Origin: Bacteroidales bacterium UBA5342
GTDB lineage: Bacteria; Bacteroidota; Bacteroidia; Bacteroidales; UBA5342
Direction of reading: 5' to 3'
Assembly (NCBI GenBank): GCA_002408065.1
Contig: DHQI01000108.1
Location: 1-11,919, forward strand
Length of the DNA: 11,919 nucleotides
A model generated the notes under the pieces. The model did no database searches. It saw nothing but the letters and a program-made list of their open reading frames with translations, and was not told the origin of the DNA. Both the position numbers and the translations under genes were made by a program. Positions 1 through 7,300 of the stretch are shown one piece after another. Within the stretch, counting starts at the first letter, position 1; each line of letters opens with the position of its first letter.

Positions 1-120
1 AGAATTTAGAAAACATCCTGCCTGTTTTTCTGTGGCAGGCCTAATGCACTAAGGAGAATAGTTCATATTGGTTTATTGATTAAAAGTAAATGGTTTTGCT
101 TGTGATATAATTTCACCCTA

Positions 121-128
121 CAAAGATG
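121..128 (-). promoter_or_regulatory. Bacteroidota -7-like box of left promoter module
   Basis: Read on the minus strand this is CATCTTTG, seven of eight positions compared with the cAnnTTTG form of the TAnnTTTG box used by the Bacteroidota primary sigma factor, with C for T at the first position. The corresponding box before the sulfatase operon (CATATTTG) shares that C and lies at the same distance from the direct-repeat element. No -33 TTTG is visible, as expected if an activator is needed. Initiation would be near 114, directing transcription left out of the window. Confidence 0.5.
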
Positions 129-149
129 CTACAGACCAATGCTACTCTT

Positions 150-183
150 TGTCCGATTTTGTTGTTTCAATGTCCGATTTTGT
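150..183 (-). promoter_or_regulatory. Candidate HTCS operator: two identical direct half-sites, 21-bp period (left module)
   Basis: The 13-mer TGTCCGATTTTGT occurs at 150-162 and again, identically, at 171-183. The 21-bp period puts both half-sites on the same DNA face, as for direct half-sites of AraC-family regulators. The element ends 22 bp upstream of the -7-like box. The stretch 151-183 matches 4029-4061 at 29 of 33 positions. Assignment to the neighbouring hybrid regulator is inferred from its AraC-type output domain and the position of the second copy before the sulfatase operon. Confidence 0.6.
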
Positions 184-190
184 AAAATAC

Positions 191-203
191 GAAACCTGAC
201 AAT
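191..203 (-). promoter_or_regulatory. Conserved upstream box of left module
   Basis: GAAACCTGACAAT, matching GAAACCTTACAAT at 4080-4092 in 12 of 13 positions. It lies 7 bp beyond the direct-repeat element here and 18 bp beyond it in the other module, so the displacement is 11 bp, about one helical turn. It could be a second site for the same or another regulator, or a relic of duplication. Confidence 0.4.
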
Positions 204-342
204 TTTTTCCACTGTTTTTCAGCAACTAACAAGACACCCCTCACAACAAAAACAACAACAAAATACAACTGCAGTACTATAAACACCGGGTGGAGAATGA
301 AATTTCAGCAGAATTAATGGCATAAGAGCATACAACAAAATA

Positions 343-366
343 GTTCGGGAGAGTTATCCCCCGGAC
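343..366 (-). terminator. Possible terminator of the sulfatase operon
   Basis: On the minus strand, 105 nt after the lipoprotein sulfatase stop codon, CGGGGGA pairs with TCTCCCG around a TAAC loop, with one G-U pair. Two further pairs lie outside a single A-C mismatch. TATTTTGTTG follows closely, a modest U-rich tract. Its place between the sulfatase stop codon and the next promoter module fits a terminator, but the tail is weak. Confidence 0.4.
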
Positions 367-470
367 GGGTAGGTGCAACAATCTATCGACAGAGCAGAAA
401 CCCTATAAACGAAACACCCCCCACCTGAACACAGATGAGGGATGAGTTTTATTAAATCGATTACCACAAA

Positions 471-1985
471 CTAAAAACGTCCCGGGTTAGCTTCACGCAT
501 TTGCAACAGAAGTCTTCGTTTGGGATTCTCTTTGATGATAACATCGTAAATAGCACGGGTATCCTCGGGATCTCCGGCTTTTTGCAAGAGCTGATCCACA
601 GTACTATTGAGTTTTACTACAAGACGTATAAAATCAGGATCATCTACCAGATTATCCATCTGATACGGGTCAGCTACATTATCAAAAAGCAACCAGGGCG
701 TACCGTCTTCATAGCGGGCATAAGTATACCGTTTGGTACGCACACCACGCCAGGTATCTAAGCCATTGACCAGCGAGGTATTGTTAAAATGTGTCATTCC
801 CATCAACAAAACGGCATCGGTAGTGTCTTTCGTTTTTCCCAACAACATGGCACTTTTATCGGCGCCATCTACTTTAGGCGATTTCACACCGGCTAAGGAC
901 AATAAGGTAGGCATTATATCTACAGGTTCAAGCATTACATCTGTACTAATACCAGACTTTATCTTTGGCGGATATCGTAACAAAAAGGGCACTGAAAGAG
1001 ATTCCTCATAGGGCATATTTTTATCAAAAAAACGATGCGAAGCCATTTGATCGCCATGATCTGCAGTGAATACCACGATGGTATTTTCATCTAAACCTTC
1101 GGCTTTCAGAGCATCTAAAAGGTCGCCCAAGTATTGGTCAACGGCCAAAGTGGCTGCCAAATAGCCTGCATAATCCTTACGAATCAGAGAATCTTCGCGC
1201 ATTGTCTTAAGCATCTTTTCTTTATAGCCTTTGGGCAAGATGTCCGGAATATTAAAACGTGGATGATCTATCAGTTCCTGAGCCACTTCACTTTCGCTCA
1301 CATTAGGGCGCAGACTTAAACTTGCCGGGTCTACCCTCTCCATAAATTCGTCCGGAGCAATGTAAGGACCGTGCGGCGGCCCCCAAGACAGCATTATAAA
1401 AAAAGGTTTTTCCTTATCGCGTTGGCGGATGTATTTTATGGCTGACTGCGTCTGCGCATCGGCATCATAACCCGGCCATTGTTTTATTTTCGAATTATTA
1501 TTGTCGTAATAATCTGACTTGAAATAACGGTGTGTACATTCCAAAGCTTGCCAAAACTGATAACCAAAACGGCGTTCTTCAGGAATATAAGTAGAGCGGC
1601 CACGGCCATCCAGATGCCATTTGCCAATGTAGGCCGTTTGATAACCAGCCGCGTTAAAAGCCTCCGCGATGGATGGCACATCGGCCCGCATGGGGTGATC
1701 ATTGTTGGTCACACCTGTACGCATAGGGTACGATCCCGTCATTAGCATACCCCGAAAAGGAGAACAAATAGGACAAGTACTGATGGCATTATTCAAGCGC
1801 AAGCCCTCACCCGCCAAACGATCCATATTAGGTGTTTGAATATTTTGCCCGCCATAACAACTTAACTCATGCGAACGCAATTGATCAGCAAACACAAAAA
1901 CCACATTGGGTTGTTGTGGCACTTTTTCACAGCTTAACAGCAAACTTGCTATTACTAGAATAAATACGAGTTTTATTATTTTCAT
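471..1985 (-). CDS. S1-type sulfatase, lipoprotein, formylglycine-dependent
   Basis: Predicted to hydrolyse a sulfate ester on a glycan, outside the cytoplasm. With the start at 1985 the protein has 504 residues and opens with a lipoprotein signal (MKIIKLVFILVIASLLLSC, lipid-bearing Cys19). The sulfatase core begins at about residue 27. Its signature CSPFRGMLMTG starts at Cys74, the residue normally converted to formylglycine. Asp34-Gln35 and Asp309-His310 (TADHGD) are the expected metal ligands, and GKWHLDG follows the active-site loop. The ORF stays open to a TTG at 2063, which would add 26 residues in front of the signal peptide; I chose the ATG because it gives a proper lipobox. It lies 125 bp downstream of the other sulfatase gene on the same strand, so the two are probably co-transcribed. 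The S1 family is clear; the subfamily and substrate are not. No acidic surface-export signal follows the Cys, so a periplasm-facing location is inferred. Confidence 0.93.
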   Translation of the reverse strand: MKIIKLVFILVIASLLLSCEKVPQQPNVVFVFADQLRSHELSCYGGQNIQTPNMDRLAGEGLRLNNAISTCPICSPFRGMLMTGSYPMRTGVTNNDHPMRADVPSIAEAFNAAGYQTAYIGKWHLDGRGRSTYIPEERRFGYQFWQALECTHRYFKSDYYDNNNSKIKQWPGYDADAQTQSAIKYIRQRDKEKPFFIMLSWGPPHGPYIAPDEFMERVDPASLSLRPNVSESEVAQELIDHPRFNIPDILPKGYKEKMLKTMREDSLIRKDYAGYLAATLAVDQYLGDLLDALKAEGLDENTIVVFTADHGDQMASHRFFDKNMPYEESLSVPFLLRYPPKIKSGISTDVMLEPVDIMPTLLSLAGVKSPKVDGADKSAMLLGKTKDTTDAVLLMGMTHFNNTSLVNGLDTWRGVRTKRYTYARYEDGTPWLLFDNVADPYQMDNLVDDPDFIRLVVKLNSTVDQLLQKAGDPEDTRAIYDVIIKENPKRRLLLQMREANPGRF

Positions 1986-2110
1986 TGAATTAAGTAATTT
2001 AAATACATTAGCATGTAAATCTCGCGGCAAAACATTACGTTCAGCCGGAGCTAATACTATCAATTATTTCTCCTATCAACTGGAACTTGTAGAATTACGC
2101 TATAAAATGC

Positions 2111-3973
2111 TCAATGCCCCGTCAAAGGCCAATCTCTTAACAAGTGCCCATCAACAGTCTCCATCGCTATATTTTGAAAGAAAACATCTCCTGCTGTAGA
2201 ACAGGGAACGATCCGAAATATACCATTTTTATCCCCATTTAGTGTCACCCTATACCTGTGCCACTTACCATCGTGTATGACTTCAAAAGCTTGCTTCAGT
2301 TCGGATGAATAAGGGCCACTTCGTCCTGTTTTCCATGTCACTTTTGCTGCTCCAGAAGCATTCGATTTCATTTCAAAAGAAATCACAAAGGCTTTCCCGT
2401 CAAAGCCGGGTATCATATCCGTTTCTATGTAGGGTTCTCCATCACTGGCTTTTACATATAAAGTCTCACCTTTTGCAAACAACTGAGTATTTGCTGACCC
2501 CCACCAAGGACCTATAGCATTACCCATATATTTCTTGTTTAGACGTGATTGCAAATACCCAGCATCTTCCACGTGATTTTCCAACATAACCTTCATTTCT
2601 TCCAACAAAGCGTTTTGTTTCTGCGCTAAATTGTGCTTTTCACCGATGTCCTCTTTCAGATTATACAACTCATAACGATGTTCCAATTGGTCGCCATCAA
2701 AACAAAAACGATACAACTTCCATTCTTTATGCCGCACCGATACGTTAGGCAGGTTACCGGCCTTAGGAGTACGGTGATAAAAGGCGGAATACAAAGGAGC
2801 TCTGTCATACACTTTGCCTTGCAAAGCAGGCACATAACTATATCCGTCCGTCATGGTACTATCCGGCATTTCCCCATCAACCAGCTCCATCAAAGTAATA
2901 TAATGATCTACCGTAGAAGTCACTACCGGCGATACTGCACCTGCCTTAGTAAGCCCCGGCACTCTGACGATAAGGGGCACCCGCACCCCGCCTTCGTAGT
3001 TATTGCCCTTACCGGCCCGCAAAGGATAATTATTTGTGGCTAACTGACCATTCGGACAGTTGTACATATTACCACCATTATCCGAGGTTAAAACCACTAT
3101 GGTATTTTCATCCAAACCCAAGTCAGATAATTTGCTTAAAAAACGGCCGACATTAGCATCTAAATTTTCAATCATACTGCCCATTATGGCATTACGCTGA
3201 CGATGTTCATCATTTATTTTGGCGGCATATTTCTCTATCAGGTTTTCTTTGGCCTGAAAAGGCGCGTGTACATCGTAGTACCACAAACACAGCATAAAAG
3301 GATCTTGCCGTTCTTCAGACAAATAAGCCATTGCTGTATCTGTCAGGGCATCGCATATATGTGTTCCATCCGGTACCAAAGGCAAGGTTTCGCAAGACCA
3401 AGGCGCAAAAAATCCCCCCGGAGGACCTGCATGAGAACGGCCTCCTACCACCACATCAAATCCCTGATTTTCGGGTATATATGGCTCCGCACCCAAATGC
3501 CATTTCCCCATAAAAGCGGTCTGATATCCTAAAGACTTAAACGACTCGCCTATAGTGGTGTATGAATTTTTCAGGCGGGTACAGCTCTGGGGTATCGTTG
3601 CCTTATGATGTGGATTGGCATTCACCGCTTCTTTAGGCTCTAAAATGACCTTAGGCGAATGGCAATTGGCTGTTGTCAAATGCAAGCGCCCCGGTTCCAG
3701 ACCAGTCATAATACTAGCCCGGGTAGGCGAACACAAAGGGCTGGCAGCATAAGCATCAGTAAAGCGCATTGCCGTGCGGGCAAAAGCATCGATGTTCGGG
3801 GTCTCATACAAATCAGCTCCATAACAATGCAAATCGCTCCACCCCATATCATCTATAAGGATAAAAACGACGTTGGCTTGTTTTCTTTGTGCCCATAAAT
3901 CCGGTAAGAAAGCACAGGTCAATAGTAGTGTGACAATAGTCCATTCCCTCAAGTAAGACTTTGATATATTCAT
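2111..3973 (-). CDS. S1-type sulfatase with C-terminal beta-sandwich-like extension, secreted
   Basis: Predicted exported sulfatase acting on a sulfated glycan, 620 residues. A signal peptide (residues 1-28, DLWA|Q) precedes the core, which starts NVVFILIDDMGWSDLHCYG; Asp41-Asp42 are predicted metal ligands. The signature CSPTRASIMTG starts at Cys81, the predicted formylglycine site, and TSDNGG supplies Asp298 and Asn299. GKWHLG is also present. From about residue 483 to the end there are some 138 extra residues with alternating strand-like segments and a W-H-R-Y-R-V-T-L stretch, reminiscent of a jelly-roll or carbohydrate-binding fold; many S1 sulfatases lack such an addition. LLTC at Cys20 resembles a lipobox, but Thr just before the Cys makes lipidation unlikely. 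It is the first gene of the sulfatase operon, behind the regulatory module at 3999-4092. The metal ligands differ from the second sulfatase (DD/DN against DQ/DH), which suggests a different subfamily and a different sulfate position. There is no strong Shine-Dalgarno. Confidence 0.94.
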   Translation of the reverse strand: MNISKSYLREWTIVTLLLTCAFLPDLWAQRKQANVVFILIDDMGWSDLHCYGADLYETPNIDAFARTAMRFTDAYAASPLCSPTRASIMTGLEPGRLHLTTANCHSPKVILEPKEAVNANPHHKATIPQSCTRLKNSYTTIGESFKSLGYQTAFMGKWHLGAEPYIPENQGFDVVVGGRSHAGPPGGFFAPWSCETLPLVPDGTHICDALTDTAMAYLSEERQDPFMLCLWYYDVHAPFQAKENLIEKYAAKINDEHRQRNAIMGSMIENLDANVGRFLSKLSDLGLDENTIVVLTSDNGGNMYNCPNGQLATNNYPLRAGKGNNYEGGVRVPLIVRVPGLTKAGAVSPVVTSTVDHYITLMELVDGEMPDSTMTDGYSYVPALQGKVYDRAPLYSAFYHRTPKAGNLPNVSVRHKEWKLYRFCFDGDQLEHRYELYNLKEDIGEKHNLAQKQNALLEEMKVMLENHVEDAGYLQSRLNKKYMGNAIGPWWGSANTQLFAKGETLYVKASDGEPYIETDMIPGFDGKAFVISFEMKSNASGAAKVTWKTGRSGPYSSELKQAFEVIHDGKWHRYRVTLNGDKNGIFRIVPCSTAGDVFFQNIAMETVDGHLLRDWPLTGH

Positions 3974-3998
3974 TTCTTTATGATGCTATATTATTATG

Positions 3999-4006
3999 CA
4001 AATATG
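3999..4006 (-). promoter_or_regulatory. Bacteroidota -7-like box of the sulfatase operon promoter
   Basis: CATATTTG on the minus strand, a one-mismatch version of TAnnTTTG, about 26 bp before the sulfatase ATG at 3973. Initiation near 3992 would leave a leader of about 19 nt. No -33 TTTG precedes it; the direct-repeat element at 4028-4061 occupies the -33 area instead, which suits an activator-dependent promoter. Confidence 0.55.
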
Positions 4007-4027
4007 AGAAGATCGTAACGCTTTAGC

Positions 4028-4061
4028 CGTCCGATTTTGTTGTTTTAATGTACTGTTTTGT
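4028..4061 (-). promoter_or_regulatory. Candidate HTCS operator upstream of the sulfatase operon
   Basis: Half-site GTCCGATTTTGT at 4029-4040 is identical to the left-module half-sites. The second half-site at 4050-4061 (GTACTGTTTTGT) matches 9 of 12 and keeps the 21-bp period. The element begins 22 bp upstream of the -7-like box, exactly as in the left module. It lies 55-88 bp before the sulfatase start codon, the usual place for an AraC-type activator. Binding by the HTCS encoded just upstream is inferred. Confidence 0.6.
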
Positions 4062-4079
4062 ATGCTTATTATTAATCCG

Positions 4080-4092
4080 GAAACCTTACAAT
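4080..4092 (-). promoter_or_regulatory. Conserved upstream box of the sulfatase promoter module
   Basis: GAAACCTTACAAT, 12 of 13 identical to the box at 191-203. It is placed 11 bp further from the direct repeat than in the left module, while the sequence between the boxes is not conserved. Confidence 0.4.
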
Positions 4093-4211
4093 GGGTAAAG
4101 GTGGCAGAACGACTGACTTTAAATTACACTAAGTAACGTGAGTAATTAAATGTCGTATTTTTAAAGTGTCTTAAATTGCGATATGTAAGTTGATTGTTTT
4201 TACGTGCCCAA

Positions 4212-4225
4212 TAGGACGTGTCCTA
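4212..4225. repeat. 14-bp palindrome, operator-like
   Basis: TAGGAC and GTCCTA form perfect 6-bp inverted arms around a GT centre. It lies in the gene-free stretch between regulator and sulfatase genes, about 240 bp before the sulfatase start. It could be a dimeric-regulator site, but this is the only copy I noticed and the function is unknown. Confidence 0.35.
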
Positions 4226-4312
4226 CTCACTTGGATATGCACCGTGCTACATTGCTTGTGTTTGCAATCCAACCTTTAAGAGCAACATGATTTTTAATCC
4301 GCTGAATTAAGT

Positions 4313-4352
4313 AAAAAACAATATCAAGAACTGATGCCGTATTATAGTTCTT
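4313..4352 (-). terminator. Possible terminator after the HTCS gene
   Basis: Beginning 44 nt beyond the regulator stop codon on the minus strand, AAGAACT and AGTTCTT form a perfect 7-bp stem around a 13-nt loop. A run of six T (4318-4313) follows seven bases after the stem. The stem is A/T-rich and the T-run is not adjacent, so this is a weak intrinsic terminator at best. Confidence 0.35.
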
Positions 4353-4395
4353 CAGACTGACACCTGCATTTTAGAGCAGCCTTATTACACAAAAA

Positions 4396-7300
4396 TCAGT
4401 TCTTCAAGGTCTTTATATAATCGCTTGGTGTCATTCCATTTTCCTTCTTGAAAGAGGTATAGAAACCGCTGCGAGAACTGAAACCAACCATTTCCACTAT
4501 TTGCGTAATGCTGTATTTATTCGTCTTCATAAGCTCCTCAGCTTTTTTGATGCGATAACGACGCAAATAATCGTTGGGCGAGAGTTGCGTAACCTGGGTA
4601 AATTTCTTATAAAAAGCAGAACGGCTAATCAATAAATCCTTTGATAAAGACGTGATATTAAAATCTGATCGCTGAAACTGTTCTTGAATGATTTCATTAA
4701 TCTTCTTGATAAAAACAATATCATTCTGATTGTAAGATTCATTTTCGTCTTTCTTGGGCAATTCAGCAGTGAACATTTCTTTTTGTAAGCGCTCCCTATT
4801 CTCTAAAATACTCACAATGTGCGAACTTAAAATCTGAATATCAAAGGGCTTAGTCACATAAGCATCAGCACCATAAGCATAACCTTCTTGTATCTCATTC
4901 TTTTGTGTACGGGCTGTGAGCAATACCACAGGTATATGAGATATGTATGGATCTTTTTTGATGCTTTCACAGAACTTAAGGCCTTCGTCGGCTTCGCGCA
5001 TCATCACATCCGAAATAATAAGATCCGGGAAGGTATTTTTAGCTAAGATACGCCCCTCATGACTATCGTAAGCCGAATACACTTTAAAATCATTTTCATA
5101 ACTCTTGACCAAGTAGTTGTTGAGCGAAACATCATCTTCTACAATAAGTAATGTCTTGCCATGAAAAGCCTCCGGGATATCCACCTTGATGAAATCACTT
5201 TTATCAAGCGTTTCGCCATAGTGCAACTCCAAGGTGTCCGCCTCGTCTCCACAGCTTTCCTGAATAGGTATGATAAACGAGAAACAAGTTCCCTGCCCCA
5301 CTTTGCTCTTAGCTCGTATTTGGCCGTTTTGCAAATCAATCAAGCGTTTTACAAAGTTGAGACCTATACCCGTCCCTGAATAGTCAACGTTAGATGATGC
5401 TTTATAATAACGATCGAAGATATGCCCCAAAGCTTCTTCCTCTATACCAATACCGGTATCGCATACTTCGCCATACAAATAGGTCTTAGGTTTAAATTCA
5501 AGACTGGTAAGCTCCCAGGCTTGGCCCAAGGCTTCTTCGTGCGATATCTCACTCACTTTCAAATCTACACGTCCACCAGGCGAGGTGTATTTCAGAGCAT
5601 TATCGAGCAAGTTATTCAACACTTTTTCCAACTTGTCTCTGTCAATGGTATATTCTTCCTTACTTAACTGACAAGTTGAAACAAACTCGATTTTCTTCTG
5701 CTGCGTAAAAAGCTGGAAAGGCTCTACCACTCGCTCTATCACGCGGCTGACATGCTGCAAGCTGACATCCACCGTCAACGTATCTATTTCCAAGTTGCGA
5801 AAAGTCAGGAGCTGGTCCACTAAACGTTTCAGGCGCTCAGTATTCAGTCGCAGATTGCGTAAAAAGTGAAAGGTTTTTTCTTCGGTATCTAGCTCTGTAA
5901 TAGAAATATTTGAGATAGCATGGATAATGGTAAGCGGTGTACGAAGCTCATGCGATATATTGGTAAAGAAGCGATGTTTCATCTCGTTGACCTGATTCTC
6001 GCGCTTATGCTCATTTTGTTCTGCCCTTAGTTTTTCCTGAGCCGTGCGACGATGCAAAGTCAAGACAAAAATAACCACCAATATTGTGATAATAAACAAA
6101 GCATATATCACAAAAGCCCACCACCTGAACCAAGGTGCCCGCTTTAATTCTATATCAATTGCCGTAGGTGTAGTCCACAGGCTGGAACGCCGTGAGGCTT
6201 TCACCTTAAAAGCATAATTACCGGCCGGTAAATTGGTATAATAAACGGTGTGAGCTCCCGAAGTTTCGCGCCACTCTTCGTCCCAACCTTCCAGCTTGTA
6301 GGCATAATTGATTTCATCGTGAGCATACACTTCCGGTAAAGTATAAGTGATAGAAAAATTGGAATAGTGATAAGGCAAAACAATATTATCGGTATAAGGC
6401 AAACTCCGTGATAAAATTTCTTTTTTGCCACCGGGTTTTATCTCTTTCCCGTTAGAGCTAAAGGACTCTAAAACCACTTGACCTGTTAATACTTTATTGA
6501 ATACTATTTCGGATGGGTTGAAATATGATAAGCCATTATTCCCCCCAAAATAAATAAAACCATCATCCGTTTGCAGGGTTGAGCGACGGTGAAATTGATA
6601 ATTATCCACCCCTTCGTGAGCTGAAAAATTACAAAATTGCCCATCGTCATGCATACACGAGAGACCATCTGAGGTGCTCAACCAGAGCTGACCGTAATCA
6701 TCCATCTGTATAGCAGTAACATCATTACCCGGCAAACCATCCTTACGGGTAAAACTCTCACATTCCAACGTTTTAAGATCCACTTTTATCAAGCCCCAGG
6801 AGAGTGTACCTATCCATAAGGTAGAAGCATCCTCTTGCAAGAGACATACCGCTCCTTCCCACGCAAAGGCTTTACCGTCTTTTTTAAGTTCCAAATGCCT
6901 TGTTTGCTTCGTCTTACGATTAAAACTATACAGGCCGGTGCGAAAGGAACAAAAATAGCTCGAATCCGGCGTGTGTAAGACTTGGTTTACCCCATAAAGA
7001 TGCGGCATAATGGTATGGAGATATTTCCCACTCAAGGAATATACCTTAATGCTACCGAGTTCGGATGCGAGATAAATTTCACCCTCCTTCTCCGTGATAT
7101 TTTCGATATGAGTCAACTGATGTGCCTTTTCGATCTGTACCAAACGGTCACGTTTAGAATCAAGCACCGCTATTTCGTCCACACTACCTATCCAGAGCTT
7201 TTTTTCGGAGTCTTCGAACAATGAAATAACCGTCCCCAAACCATGGTCTTTTATCTTTTGATTTATCTTGTTATCTATGTCATCTTTCCGGCTCAAAATA

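Larger units (their letters stand above)
1..470. other. Gene-free stretch left of the sulfatase operon
   Basis: No convincing coding region on either strand. From right to left it holds the putative operon terminator (343-366), a low-complexity A/C-rich tract with repeated AACAA words (about 240-265), the left promoter module (121-203) and, at 18-40, a hairpin with 6-bp arms (CCTGCC and GGCAGG) and an 11-nt loop. A minus-strand ATG at 14-16 directly after the hairpin is open to the window edge (MFSKF) and may begin the next gene, but five codons are too few to judge. Confidence 0.6.
3974..4395. other. Gene-free stretch between the HTCS and sulfatase genes
   Basis: This stretch carries the possible regulator terminator (4313-4352), a palindrome at 4212-4225, the right promoter module (3999-4092) and a leader of about 19 nt for the first sulfatase. 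The first sulfatase gene follows the regulator gene on the same strand but is separated from it by its own control region, so it need not be transcribed from the regulator promoter. No ORF with coding character is visible. Confidence 0.6.

Noticed and set aside
49..66. Minus-strand ATG at 64-66 as the gene controlled by the left promoter module
   Set aside because: The frame reads five codons and stops.
5139..6431. Short minus-strand frames inside the HTCS gene and inside the lipoprotein sulfatase gene (1484-1702)
   Set aside because: They overlap conserved kinase, Y_Y_Y or sulfatase coding sequence in another frame and show no features of their own.
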